Source: Thiohalospira sp051746205
GTDB taxonomy: Bacteria > Pseudomonadota > Gammaproteobacteria > Thiohalospirales > Thiohalospiraceae
Length of the DNA stretch: 64,000 nt
Direction: 5' to 3'
Assembly (NCBI GenBank): GCA_051746205.1
Contig: JBNJEU010000002.1
Coordinates: 1-64,000, forward strand
In this document: in pieces, positions 53,594-62,453 of the stretch
Layout of the letters: the number at the start of each line of letters is the position of its first letter
Position numbering within the stretch: position 1 is the first letter of the stretch
Program-made: the position numbers and the translations under genes
Notes under the pieces: generated by a model
Database searches by the model: none
Told to the model about the DNA's origin: nothing
The model's input: only the letters and a program-made list of their open reading frames with translations

Positions 53594-54946
53594 TTGTCCG
53601 ACTCACTCTGGTCGCGCTGCCTGGAACGCCTGGAGCAGGAATTTCCGGATCAGGAGTTCAACACCTGGATCCGCCCCCTGCAACCACTGGAGGGTGCCGA
53701 ACAGCTGGAGCTGTATGCTCCCAATCCCTATGTTCAGGAGTGGGTCGAGAACCACGCCCTCGAACGGTTGCGTGCGGTGGTCAACAGCTTTCAGCCCGGT
53801 CATCCGATCCGGCTCGCCGTCGGCAGCAATCCGGCGACAGACGCCACCGAAGCCGCGGGCAGCACTCCCGCCCAACCGCGCCCGAACCGCGAGCGGAGCG
53901 AGAGTACCGGTCGTTTTGCCAATTCACCTTCACGCCTTAATCCGGCTTACACCTTCGACGAGTTCGTCGAGGGCAAGTCGAACCATCTAGCGCGCGCGGC
54001 CGCGATCCAGGTCGGCGAGAATCCGGGCGATTCCTACAATCCCCTTTTCATCTACGGTGGCGTCGGCCTTGGCAAGACCCATCTGATGCATGCGGTCGGC
54101 AACCTGATCGCGCGTCGCAGTGAGGCCTCCCGCGTCGTCTATCTGCACTCGGAGCGCTTTGTGTCGGACATGATCAAGTCCCTCCAGCACAACGAGATCG
54201 ACCACTTCAAACGATTCTATCGCTCCGTGGATGCGCTGCTCATTGACGACATCCAGTTCTTCTCCGGCAAGGATCGGTCCCAGGAAGAGTTCTTTCACAC
54301 CTTCAATTCTCTGCTGGAATCACAGCAGCAGATGATCATCACCTGTGATCGCTATCCCAAGGAAGTGGATGGTCTGGAGGAACGGCTCCGCTCACGCTTC
54401 GGCTGGGGTCTCACCGTGGCCATCGAACCCCCGGAACTCGAAACGCGCGTGGCCATCCTGAAAAGCAAGGCCGCTCAGTCGGGGGTCGACCTGCCCGATG
54501 AGGTCGCCTTCTTCATCGCCAAACGGATCCAGTCCAATGTGCGCGACCTCGAGGGCGCCCTGCGACGAGTGGTCGCCAATGCGCATTTCACCGGTAGCCC
54601 GATCACCATCGACTTTGCCAAGGAGGCGCTGCGCGACCTGCTGGCACTCCAGGACAAACTGGTTTCCATCGACAACATCCAGAAGACGGTCGCCGGGTAT
54701 TACAAGATCCGTATCTCCGACCTGCTTTCGCGTAGCCGAAGTCGTTCCATAACCCGACCGCGTCAACTGGCCATGGCCCTGGCCAAGGAGCTCACGACCC
54801 ACAGCCTGCCCGAGATCGGAGATGCGTTCGGTGGCCGCGATCACACTACCGTGATTCATGCCTGTCGCAAGATCGAGGAACTGAAGCAGAGTGACAGTCG
54901 GATCAAGGAGGACTTCCAGAATCTGTTGAGAACCCTGAGTACATGA
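53594..54946 (+). CDS. dnaA: Chromosomal replication initiator protein DnaA
   Basis: DnaA binds DnaA boxes and melts the origin. The protein (450 residues) has domain I (SLWSRCLERLEQEFPDQEFN, WIRPLQ) and a variable linker (about 85-115). The AAA+ domain has Walker A GGVGLGKTH and Walker B ALLIDDIQFF. Domain IV carries the DNA-binding signature GGRDHTTVIHACRKIEEL. The start is a TTG at 53594: AGGAGG sits seven bases upstream and the protein then begins like E. coli DnaA (VSLSLWQQCLARL). No ATG or GTG fits, so the rare start may help limit expression. Confidence 0.96.
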   Translation: MSDSLWSRCLERLEQEFPDQEFNTWIRPLQPLEGAEQLELYAPNPYVQEWVENHALERLRAVVNSFQPGHPIRLAVGSNPATDATEAAGSTPAQPRPNRERSESTGRFANSPSRLNPAYTFDEFVEGKSNHLARAAAIQVGENPGDSYNPLFIYGGVGLGKTHLMHAVGNLIARRSEASRVVYLHSERFVSDMIKSLQHNEIDHFKRFYRSVDALLIDDIQFFSGKDRSQEEFFHTFNSLLESQQQMIITCDRYPKEVDGLEERLRSRFGWGLTVAIEPPELETRVAILKSKAAQSGVDLPDEVAFFIAKRIQSNVRDLEGALRRVVANAHFTGSPITIDFAKEALRDLLALQDKLVSIDNIQKTVAGYYKIRISDLLSRSRSRSITRPRQLAMALAKELTTHSLPEIGDAFGGRDHTTVIHACRKIEELKQSDSRIKEDFQNLLRTLST

Positions 54947-54958
54947 CTGTAGGCAACC

Positions 54959-54967
54959 TGTGGATAA
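54959..54967 (-). promoter_or_regulatory. DnaA box after dnaA
   Basis: TGTGGATAA is the exact complement of TTATCCACA. It starts 13 bases after the dnaA stop, at the left end of the candidate origin. Confidence 0.8.
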
Positions 54968-55004
54968 ACTGGGTATGACATTGCGACACCATTCGGCACA
55001 CATG

Positions 55005-55013
55005 TTGTCCACA
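55005..55013 (+). promoter_or_regulatory. Near-consensus DnaA box
   Basis: TTGTCCACA differs from TTATCCACA at one position. It faces the box at 54959-54967, 37 bases away, and lies next to the AT-rich stretch that could be unwound. Confidence 0.6.
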
Positions 55014-55166
55014 GCTTTCCCCATCGATCACGGACCCGGAAAAGCGTTCTCAACTATCTGTTATTCAGGACTTTTATGGTACTTATCAACGTCACATGTG
55101 CCCCCTTATTACTACTGATCTTTAAGATCCTTTAAAGACACTACAGAGACCAGCCCGGGAGTCGAT

Positions 55167-56267
55167 ATGAGATTCGGGATCCAACGCGACGCACTGCTCA
55201 AACCTCTTCAACAGGTGAATGGTGTGGTCGAGCGCAAGCAGGCCATGCCCATTCTGTCCAATGTACTGCTCAACTGTTCACCGAACGGTCTGGAACTGAT
55301 CGGCACGGATCTCGAACTCGAGATGATCGCCCATGTCCCCCTCGCGAATGCAGAACCGGGAAGCACTACGATCCCGGCGCGCAAACTTTCAGATATCGTC
55401 AAGGCGTTACCTGAAGGCTCCGATGTCGACATGGCGATGGATGGTGAGCGTTGCATCCTCCGCTCGGGCAAGAGCCGCTTTACCCTTTCAACGCTCCCGG
55501 CCACCGATTTTCCAGCGATGGAGGCGAGTGATCCCCTGTTCTCGCTCGATGTTCCCCAGCGTTATCTCAAAGGGCTCCTGGATCGAACCTCATTCGCTAT
55601 GGCTCAACAGGATGTCCGTTATTACCTCAATGGGCTGCTGCTCGAGATTGAAGACAACACCCTGCGAACGGTTGCTACCGATGGACATCGCTTGGCGCTC
55701 TGCGAGATGGGCACCGAGCACAATCCCCCCGAGGGGGTTCGGATCATCATACCGCGCAAGGGCGTCGGAGAGCTGGTACGCCAACTCGACGATGTGGATG
55801 ACCTGGTTACCCTGGAAGTCGGCCGCAGCCATCTACGCATCCGAATGGAGGAGCTGACCTTCACGACCAAGCTCATCGATGGCAAATTTCCTGACTACGA
55901 ACGGGTGGTACCGATGGACAATCGCAACGTCGTCACGGCGGATCGCGGGGCCCTGCGCGAGATGGTCCGTCGTGCGTCGATTCTGTCCAACGAGAAGTAT
56001 CGTGGCATCCGTCTGCAGATGCGACCGGGAGTGATCAATGCCCTGGCTCACAACCCGGAGCAGGAAGAGGCGGAAGAAGAACTGGAGGTTCAGTACAACG
56101 GCCCGGAACTGGAGATCGGATTCAATGCGAGTTACCTCCTTGACGCGCTGTCGGTCATCGATTCGGAAGTTGTCTATCTGCGATTCGCCGATTCCAGCAG
56201 TAGTTGTCTCATCGATGGCGAAGGGGACATGACGAGTCGCTACGTGGTTATGCCCATGCGCCTTTAA
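55167..56267 (+). CDS. dnaN: DNA polymerase III beta subunit (sliding clamp)
   Basis: DnaN is the ring-shaped processivity clamp. The 366-residue length equals E. coli DnaN. Three repeated clamp domains are visible; conserved stretches include QAMPILSNVLL near the N terminus, ATDGHRLAL in the middle domain, and the C-terminal YVVMPMRL that lines the partner-binding cleft. It starts the dnaN-recF-gyrB run, with recF nine bases downstream. Confidence 0.98.
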   Translation: MRFGIQRDALLKPLQQVNGVVERKQAMPILSNVLLNCSPNGLELIGTDLELEMIAHVPLANAEPGSTTIPARKLSDIVKALPEGSDVDMAMDGERCILRSGKSRFTLSTLPATDFPAMEASDPLFSLDVPQRYLKGLLDRTSFAMAQQDVRYYLNGLLLEIEDNTLRTVATDGHRLALCEMGTEHNPPEGVRIIIPRKGVGELVRQLDDVDDLVTLEVGRSHLRIRMEELTFTTKLIDGKFPDYERVVPMDNRNVVTADRGALREMVRRASILSNEKYRGIRLQMRPGVINALAHNPEQEEAEEELEVQYNGPELEIGFNASYLLDALSVIDSEVVYLRFADSSSSCLIDGEGDMTSRYVVMPMRL

Positions 56268-56276
56268 GGGCGCGCA

Positions 56277-57413
56277 ATGCGTTTGCAGCGACTCACGATC
56301 CATCAACTACGCAACATCGAGGTGGCCTCGCTGTCACCTTCACCGCGTATCAACTGGATCATCGGCCCCAATGCCAGTGGCAAGACGACTCTGCTCGAGG
56401 GGATTCATCTCCTCGCCCTGGGTCGTTCGTTTCGCTCTCGTGCCGAGCAGCGTGTTCTTGTTCGTGATGGCAGCGATGAACTGACGGTCTTTGCCGAACT
56501 AACCAGTTCCACGGGCATTCAGACCCGTATTGGTCTTGCGAAGTCCCGCGACTTCGGAAGTCGTCTTCGGATCAATGGGGAAACGCAATCCACCCTGGGC
56601 CGTCTTGTCGAACTACTTCCGGTTCAGCTCATCGATCCCCATAGCCATTTACTGATTGCCGGACCCCCATCGGAGCGTCGAGCTTTCCTCGACTGGGGCG
56701 TGTTCCACGTGGAACCGGCGTTTCTGCATTACTGGCGTGACTACCGTCGAATTGTTCGTCAGCGCAATGCGCTTCTTCGTCGCGGTGCGGCGGAACGCGA
56801 AATCCGGGTGTGGGATCGGGATTTGGTGCTACTGGCCGAATGGCTGACCGAGGAACGCCGGTCGTATCTGGATACGTTTCAGCCGTTGTTTGCGCGGTAT
56901 GCCCATGATCGTTTCGGATTGACCGGCATCGACCTTCGTCTTCGGAGCGGGTGGTCCCGAGATGTGAGTTTTGCCGATGCCCTCGCTCGTTCCCTTGAGG
57001 GAGATTATGCCCAGGGTCATACGCGGGTTGGCCCGCATCGCGCCGACCTTTTGATTCGTTACCACGATCAGCCGGCATCGGAGCGGACTTCACGGGGCCA
57101 GCAGAAACTCATTGCGGCTGCGTTGCGTCTGGCTCAGGTGGATTTTTACCGGCAGCTGCGGCATGAAGGGTGTGTACTGCTTGTCGACGATCTGCCGTCC
57201 GAACTCGATACAGAGCATCGACGTGCGCTTCTACGGGCCATTGTGAACGTGGATGCTCAGGCGTTCATCACGGCAACCGATTCTGACTGGGTACGGTACG
57301 AGATGAACCACATCGGGTTCGAGGAGGGGGTGGTCACGGGTGGTTCACAACTCGACGATTCCGTGTTTTTTTCCATCATGGACGGGATCGTGAGGCGAGA
57401 CACAATGGTATAA
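56277..57413 (+). CDS. recF: DNA replication and repair protein RecF
   Basis: RecF is an SMC-like ATPase that helps load RecA at gaps. The 378-residue protein has the Walker A GPNASGKTTLLEGI (about 30-43), the ABC-type signature ERTSRGQQKLIAAALRLAQ and the Walker B VLLVDDLPSELD, where the second acidic residue is Asp as in RecF. A parS-like site (56701-56716) is embedded in the codons for VFHVEP. Base composition here is lower in GC than in most of the window. Confidence 0.96.
   Translation: MRLQRLTIHQLRNIEVASLSPSPRINWIIGPNASGKTTLLEGIHLLALGRSFRSRAEQRVLVRDGSDELTVFAELTSSTGIQTRIGLAKSRDFGSRLRINGETQSTLGRLVELLPVQLIDPHSHLLIAGPPSERRAFLDWGVFHVEPAFLHYWRDYRRIVRQRNALLRRGAAEREIRVWDRDLVLLAEWLTEERRSYLDTFQPLFARYAHDRFGLTGIDLRLRSGWSRDVSFADALARSLEGDYAQGHTRVGPHRADLLIRYHDQPASERTSRGQQKLIAAALRLAQVDFYRQLRHEGCVLLVDDLPSELDTEHRRALLRAIVNVDAQAFITATDSDWVRYEMNHIGFEEGVVTGGSQLDDSVFFSIMDGIVRRDTMV
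56701..56716. other. parS-like ParB-binding site in recF
   Basis: TGTTCCACGTGGAACC matches the widespread parS consensus TGTTCCACGTGGAACA at 15 of 16 positions. It encodes part of Val-Phe-His-Val-Glu-Pro in recF. It is the nearest of three such sites to dnaA. Confidence 0.85.
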
Positions 57414-57414
57414 T
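57409..57414 (+). promoter_or_regulatory. Possible -10 element for gyrB
   Basis: A perfect TATAAT overlaps the recF stop codon, 27 bases before the gyrB ATG. No good -35 is visible 16-18 bases upstream, so a separate gyrB promoter is only a suggestion. Confidence 0.35.
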
Positions 57415-57440
57415 GAAGGAAGTTCGTCAGGGGGCTACAC

Positions 57441-59849
57441 ATGAGTGATTACGATTCTTCAAGCATCCAGGTCCTTAAGGGCCTGGATGCCGTGCGCAAG
57501 CGTCCCGGTATGTACATCGGAGATACCGACGATGGCACGGGCCTGCACCACATGGTGTTCGAAGTGGTCGATAACGCCATCGACGAAGCGCTTGCTGGCC
57601 ATTGTTCCGCCATTCAGGTCACGATCCATGGCGACGGTGCGATCAGTGTGCGGGATGATGGCCGCGGCATTCCTGTCGACGCCCATGAGGAAGGCCAATC
57701 GGCGGCCGAGGTTATCATGACGGTTCTGCACGCCGGCGGGAAGTTCGATAACAATTCCTACAAGGTTTCCGGCGGACTTCACGGTGTCGGTGTGTCGGTC
57801 GTCAACGCGCTGTCCGAATCCCTGCGCCTGACGATTCGCCGTGATGGGCATGTCTACCAGCAGGACTACAGCATGGGGGAACCGTTGACGGCGCTCGAGA
57901 ATCTCGGCACGGCCACCGGAAGCGGCACCGAGATTCGCTTCCTGCCGAGTCGATCGATCTTTACCGATGTGGAGTTTCATTACGATATTCTGTCGCGACG
58001 CCTGCGCGAACTCTCGTTCCTTAACTCGGGTGTTCGCATTGAACTGCGCGATGAGCGGGGTGAGCCGAAATCCGATACGTTCGAGTACCATGGTGGTATT
58101 CGCGCTTTCGTCGAGCACCTCAACCGAAACAAGACGCCTCTGCATGATCAGGTCTTCCACTTCACCGCTGAACGCGAAGGAATGGTGGTCGAGATTGCGA
58201 TGCAGTGGAATGACTCCTATCAGGAAAACATCTTCTGTTTCACCAACAACATCCCCCAGCGGGATGGCGGTACCCATCTGGCGGGTTTTCGTGGGGCATT
58301 GACTCGGACCATCAATCAGTACCTCGAGGCCGAGGGCTATACCGGAAAGGCCAAGGTCAATCCCTCCGGTGATGATGCCCGCGAGGGGCTGACTTCCGTG
58401 CTGTCGGTGAAAATCCCGGATCCGAAGTTTTCATCCCAGACCAAGGAAAAACTGGTTTCGTCCGAGGTCAAGGGGTTGGTGGAATCCTGTCTAAGTGAAC
58501 ACTTGAATGACTTCCTTCAGGAGCACCCGAACGAGGCGAAGGTCATTGCCAACAAGGTTGTCGATGCGGCCCGGGCACGCGAGGCAGCCCGTAAGGCCCG
58601 AGACATGACGCGGCGCAAGGGTGCTTTGGATGTGGCCGGTCTGCCAGGCAAACTTGCCGACTGTCAGGAAAAGGATCCCGCGCTCTCCGAACTCTTCCTT
58701 GTGGAGGGTGATTCGGCTGGCGGATCGGCGAAGCAGGGTCGGGATCGTCGTAATCAGGCCATTCTTCCCCTCAAGGGCAAGATCCTGAATGTCGAAAAGG
58801 CGCGTTTTGACAAGATGCTTTCCTCGGCCGAGGTCGGAACCCTCATTACCGCCCTGGGTACCGGAATCGGTCGCGAGGAGTTCAACGCGGATGCCTTGCG
58901 TTATCACTCCATCATCATCATGACCGATGCGGATGTGGACGGTTCCCACATTCGCACGCTTCTCCTCACCTTCTTCTATCGACAGATGCCCGAGCTGGTC
59001 GAGCGAGGTCATGTATTCATCGCCCAGCCCCCCCTGTACAAGTTGAAGAAGGGCAAGCAGGAGCAGTACGTCAAGGACGATCGCGAACTCACTGAATACC
59101 TTCTCAGCGTTGCCCTGGATGGGGCTGCTCTCCATGTATCCGAGTCTGCCCCCCCCCTGTCGGGTCCCGGTCTCCAGGAGCTGGTATCCGAATACTTGGC
59201 CGTGATCGCCTCCATTGAGCGCATGGCGCACCGTTACAATGGCGCCGTTCTGGAACAGATGCTGTATATGCCGAGTTTTACCGAAGACCATCGTCGTGAT
59301 GAGCGTGCGACCCGGGATTGGTTCAATCAGCTCCGTGAACGGCTCCGCGAACTGGGTGATGAGGGCATCGATTATGATTTCGAGGTGGCCCCGGATCACC
59401 AGCATGGGGGCTATCTGGGCGAACTCGTTCTGACTCGTCACAGCAACGAAACCCGCCAGAGTTTTGATGCCGACTTTTTCGCCTCCGGTGAATATCAGTC
59501 CATGCGTCAATTAAGGGAACGTCTCGACGACCTCATCAGTGAGGGAGCTTACGTACGTCGAGGTGAGCGCGTTCAGGCCATTTCGGCCTTTCGGGATGCC
59601 GTGAACTGGCTTCTGGATGAAGCGAAGCGAGGTCAGAACATCCAGCGCTACAAGGGGCTGGGCGAGATGAATCCCGAGCAGCTCTGGGCAACGACCATGG
59701 ATCCCCATGGGCGCCGCCTCCTGCGGGTCGGAATCGAAGATGCCGTAGCGGCTGACGAGATATTCACGACGCTGATGGGCGATCAGGTTGAACCTCGCCG
59801 CGACTTCATTGCGGCGAATGCCTTGACGGTGACGAACATCGACGCCTGA
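57441..59849 (+). CDS. gyrB: DNA gyrase subunit B
   Basis: GyrB supplies the ATPase and Toprim parts of gyrase. The 802-residue protein has the GHKL ATPase motifs (EVVDNAIDEALAGHC, DDGRGIPVD, GGLHGVGVSVVNALS). The Toprim/QRDR region follows (LFLVEGDSAGGSAKQGRDR, ILPLKGKILNVEKA, DADVDGSHIRTLLLTF), and the C-terminal GLGEMNPEQLWATTMDP. The length and the roughly 165-residue insert are as in E. coli GyrB (804). It is the last gene of the origin-proximal run and ends at a bidirectional terminator after a parS site. Confidence 0.98.
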   Translation: MSDYDSSSIQVLKGLDAVRKRPGMYIGDTDDGTGLHHMVFEVVDNAIDEALAGHCSAIQVTIHGDGAISVRDDGRGIPVDAHEEGQSAAEVIMTVLHAGGKFDNNSYKVSGGLHGVGVSVVNALSESLRLTIRRDGHVYQQDYSMGEPLTALENLGTATGSGTEIRFLPSRSIFTDVEFHYDILSRRLRELSFLNSGVRIELRDERGEPKSDTFEYHGGIRAFVEHLNRNKTPLHDQVFHFTAEREGMVVEIAMQWNDSYQENIFCFTNNIPQRDGGTHLAGFRGALTRTINQYLEAEGYTGKAKVNPSGDDAREGLTSVLSVKIPDPKFSSQTKEKLVSSEVKGLVESCLSEHLNDFLQEHPNEAKVIANKVVDAARAREAARKARDMTRRKGALDVAGLPGKLADCQEKDPALSELFLVEGDSAGGSAKQGRDRRNQAILPLKGKILNVEKARFDKMLSSAEVGTLITALGTGIGREEFNADALRYHSIIIMTDADVDGSHIRTLLLTFFYRQMPELVERGHVFIAQPPLYKLKKGKQEQYVKDDRELTEYLLSVALDGAALHVSESAPPLSGPGLQELVSEYLAVIASIERMAHRYNGAVLEQMLYMPSFTEDHRRDERATRDWFNQLRERLRELGDEGIDYDFEVAPDHQHGGYLGELVLTRHSNETRQSFDADFFASGEYQSMRQLRERLDDLISEGAYVRRGERVQAISAFRDAVNWLLDEAKRGQNIQRYKGLGEMNPEQLWATTMDPHGRRLLRVGIEDAVAADEIFTTLMGDQVEPRRDFIAANALTVTNIDA

Positions 59850-59857
59850 TCCCTCAC

Positions 59858-59873
59858 GGTTCCACGTGGAACC
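59858..59873. other. parS-like site after gyrB
   Basis: GGTTCCACGTGGAACC is a perfect 16-base palindrome with the 14-base parS core GTTCCACGTGGAAC intact. Only the outermost bases differ from the consensus. It is the only one of the three sites that is intergenic. Confidence 0.8.
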
Positions 59874-59957
59874 CTACGGGACGGTTTCGAGGGAGGGGGT
59901 CGGCAGGGGTATTTTACGTTTCCTTTGGTGACGTGCCGAAACAGAAATGGGAACCAC

Positions 59958-59994
59958 AAAAAGGCCCGCGTGTCGGACGACAGCGGGCCTTTTT
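59958..59994. terminator. Bidirectional terminator between gyrB and fbp
   Basis: A perfect 12-base stem (AAAAAGGCCCGC at 59958-59969 and GCGGGCCTTTTT at 59983-59994) gives a GC-rich hairpin followed by T residues on both strands. It serves the convergent genes gyrB and fbp. Confidence 0.92.
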
Positions 59995-60036
59995 CGTGGA
60001 GGTGAACCGTGCGGATCCGTCCCCGTATGGCTCGTT

Positions 60037-61050
60037 TCAGCCTTCGTTGTGGTACTTCGTGACGCGCTCGACCTCCGTCTTCGAGCCAAGCACGACAGGC
60101 ACTCGCTGGTGGATGTGTTTCGGCTGAATGGCCATGATGCGCTCGCGACCGGTGGTGGACAGGCCGCCCGCCTGTTCCACCAGGAAGCTCATGGGATTGG
60201 CTTCATACATCAGGCGCAGTTTTCCTTCCTCGCCCTTGGCCTTGGTTTTGGAGTCGATCGGATACATGAAGATCCCGCCACGATTAAGGATCCGGTGAAC
60301 CTCGGCGACCATCGAGGCCACCCAGCGCATGTTGAAGTCCTTGCCCAAGGGGCCTTCCTTGCCTTTCTGACACTCATCGATGTAACGCTGGACGGGTTCC
60401 TCCCAGAAACGCTGATTGGACATGTTGATGGCATATTCCTGGGTCTCCTCCGGAATCCGGATATCCTGTTCCGTGAGGATGAATTCACCAACGTTGGGGT
60501 CGAGGGTGAATGCGTTTACTCCGTTTCCGGTCGTAAGGACCATCTGGCTGGATGGGCCATACAGAGCATATCCGGCGGCAACCTGTTCGGTACCGGGCTG
60601 AAGAAAATCGTCTGCTGTGGGATTCTCCACACCAGCGGGGCAACGGAGGATGGAGAAGATCGTACCGACGGAGATGTTGACATCGATGTTCGATGAGCCA
60701 TCAAGCGGATCGAACAGAAGGAGGTATTTGCCGCGCGGATAGGGGTTCGGGATGGGATAGATATCGTCCATCTCTTCCGAGGCCATTGCCGCGACATGTC
60801 CGCTCCACTGATTCCGGTAGAGCATGACCTCGTTCGAGAGCACATCCAGTTTTTTCTGATCCTCTCCCTGAACATTTTCGGTGCCCGCACCACCGAGGAC
60901 ACCGGCCAGCCCTCCGTGGTTGACGCCGTTCGAGATGATCTTGCAGGAAGTGACCAGGTCATTCAGAAGACCCGTGAATTCGCCGGTCGCTTCGACATGT
61001 TGGTGCTCGTTTTCAATGATGAACTGCGTTACTGTCGTCCCGATATGCAT
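60037..61050 (-). CDS. fbp: Fructose-1,6-bisphosphatase class I
   Basis: Fbp hydrolyses fructose-1,6-bisphosphate in gluconeogenesis and the Calvin cycle. The 337-residue protein has the metal-binding ASEEMDD, the LFDPLDGSSNIDVN signature, and SRRILNRGG-like and IQPKHIHQRVPVVLG at the end. The length matches class I enzymes. The facing PPi-type phosphofructokinase gene suggests coordinated control of this carbon step. The ATG is at 61050; a TATAAT-like element lies about 80 bases upstream. Confidence 0.96.
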   Translation of the reverse strand: MHIGTTVTQFIIENEHQHVEATGEFTGLLNDLVTSCKIISNGVNHGGLAGVLGGAGTENVQGEDQKKLDVLSNEVMLYRNQWSGHVAAMASEEMDDIYPIPNPYPRGKYLLLFDPLDGSSNIDVNISVGTIFSILRCPAGVENPTADDFLQPGTEQVAAGYALYGPSSQMVLTTGNGVNAFTLDPNVGEFILTEQDIRIPEETQEYAINMSNQRFWEEPVQRYIDECQKGKEGPLGKDFNMRWVASMVAEVHRILNRGGIFMYPIDSKTKAKGEEGKLRLMYEANPMSFLVEQAGGLSTTGRERIMAIQPKHIHQRVPVVLGSKTEVERVTKYHNEG

Positions 61051-61127
61051 GTGACTATCCTGTTGTTGGTTGGCCTTGGCCCGTCGACACGGAGTCGCAC
61101 AGGGTCGAAAATATTTTTCGGTCCCCG

Positions 61128-61133
61128 ATTATA
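61128..61133 (-). promoter_or_regulatory. Possible -10 element for fbp
   Basis: On the minus strand this reads TATAAT. No good -35 is visible 17 bases upstream. It lies in the 122-base gap shared with the divergent phosphofructokinase gene. Confidence 0.4.
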
Positions 61134-61172
61134 GCAAATCTACCCTTTAGATACTGATAACAGGAGCAGTCC

Positions 61173-62453
61173 ATGGCATCGAATGTCCTCTATGGCCAGG
61201 CAGGCGGGGTTACCCCGGTAATCAATGCATCGGCGTGTGGGGTTATCGAAACCGCACGCAAACAGTCTGATGTTTTCGGCCACATCTATGCAGCACGCGA
61301 CGGGATCATTGGTGCGTTGTGCGAGGATATGTTTGATCTGGATCGGGAAAGCGCGTCGGCCATCAAGTCGCTCTACTATTCACCTGCGGGAGCGTTTGGC
61401 GCCTGCCGCTATGATCTGGGCAGCTTCAAGTCATACCGCCATCAGTACGAGCGCCTGATGGACGTTTTCAGTGCCCATGACATCGGGTACTTCTTTTACA
61501 ACGGCGGTGGCGGGTCCATGGTGACCGCCCACAAGATCCGCATGGCCGCAGAGGCTCTCGGTTATCCCTTGACCGTAATGGGGATCCCCAAAACCATTGA
61601 TAATGACCTGGCCGGGACGGATTGTTCACCCGGATTTGGTACCACGGCCAAGTATGTTGCCACGGCGACGCTCGAAGCGACCATGGATGTTCGTTCCATG
61701 GCGTCGACCTCGACTCGAGTCTTCATTTTGGAAGTCATGGGGCGAAATGCCGGATGGCTCGCTGCTGCCAGCGCCCTTGCGGGTACGGACAGTGATGATG
61801 CTCCGCATCTGATCCTGTTTGCTGAGCGACCGTTCGACCAGCGTGACTTCCTGAAGCGGGTACGTGAGACCGTCGATCGCGTCGGATATTGCGTTGTGGT
61901 CACCTGCGAGGGGATCCGTGATGCCCAGGGTGAACCCATCACCGTTGCCCATAAAAGCGAGGTCAAAGCGTGGGTACAGCTCGGTGGTGTTGCCGCCATG
62001 CTGGCGAATACGGTGCGGCAGGAGCTCGGTTACAAGGTCCACTGGGGGCTCCCGGATTATCTCCAGCGTGCGGCCCGACATGTCGCGTCGAAAACCGATG
62101 TGGAACAGGCCTATGCGATGGGGGAGGCGGCGGTGCATCTCGCGGCGTCGGGAGAAAACGGTCGCATGCCCGTGATTGAAAGGGTCCGTACCAATCCGTA
62201 CGAGTGGGAGGTTTCTTCAACTGACCTGGGCAATGTGGCGGACATCGAGTCCAAGGTTCCTGATCACTACATCACACCGGATGGTTACGGCATCACCGCA
62301 GAGGCACGGGAATATCTGGCCCCCCTGATCGAGGGCGAAATCCATCCGCCCTATACCAATGGTCTCCCGGATTATTCCGGTCTGGAGTTGTTCCACGTGG
62401 AACCGAAACTGCCCTCCTACCAACTGGATGAACAGCCTCACCCCGATGATTGA
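61173..62453 (+). CDS. pfp: Phosphofructokinase, probably PPi-dependent
   Basis: This enzyme phosphorylates fructose-6-phosphate, in the PPi type reversibly. The 426-residue protein has the catalytic PKTIDND (Asp143, Asp145), where Lys140 is the residue typical of PPi-dependent enzymes (Gly in ATP enzymes). The other donor-selecting position reads Gly in NGGGGSM (111-115), where PPi enzymes usually have Asp, so the signature is mixed. EVMGRNAGWLAAASAL matches the substrate loop. A parS-like site lies in its last part (codons for LFHVEP). The stop overlaps plsC by 16 bases in convergent orientation. An AGGAGC ribosome binding site precedes the ATG. Confidence 0.85.
   Translation: MASNVLYGQAGGVTPVINASACGVIETARKQSDVFGHIYAARDGIIGALCEDMFDLDRESASAIKSLYYSPAGAFGACRYDLGSFKSYRHQYERLMDVFSAHDIGYFFYNGGGGSMVTAHKIRMAAEALGYPLTVMGIPKTIDNDLAGTDCSPGFGTTAKYVATATLEATMDVRSMASTSTRVFILEVMGRNAGWLAAASALAGTDSDDAPHLILFAERPFDQRDFLKRVRETVDRVGYCVVVTCEGIRDAQGEPITVAHKSEVKAWVQLGGVAAMLANTVRQELGYKVHWGLPDYLQRAARHVASKTDVEQAYAMGEAAVHLAASGENGRMPVIERVRTNPYEWEVSSTDLGNVADIESKVPDHYITPDGYGITAEAREYLAPLIEGEIHPPYTNGLPDYSGLELFHVEPKLPSYQLDEQPHPDD
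62389..62404. other. parS-like site in pfp
   Basis: TGTTCCACGTGGAACC is the same 16-mer as the site in recF (15 of 16 to the consensus) and encodes Phe-His-Val-Glu-Pro at the end of pfp. Confidence 0.85.

Larger units (their letters stand above)
54947..55166. other. Candidate replication origin (oriC), dnaA-dnaN gap
   Basis: This 220-base gap is visibly AT-richer than its surroundings, most of all 55060-55140. It contains a perfect DnaA box (54959-54967), a near-perfect one (55005-55013), and a weaker TTATCAACG at 55084-55092. It also holds three GATC sites, including the near-palindrome GATCTTTAAGATC (55117-55129). Gene strand switches in the rpmH-dnaA gap just to the left. The dnaN promoter probably also lies here. 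The rpmH-dnaA gap, with one box, is the alternative or a second part of the origin. Confidence 0.65.
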
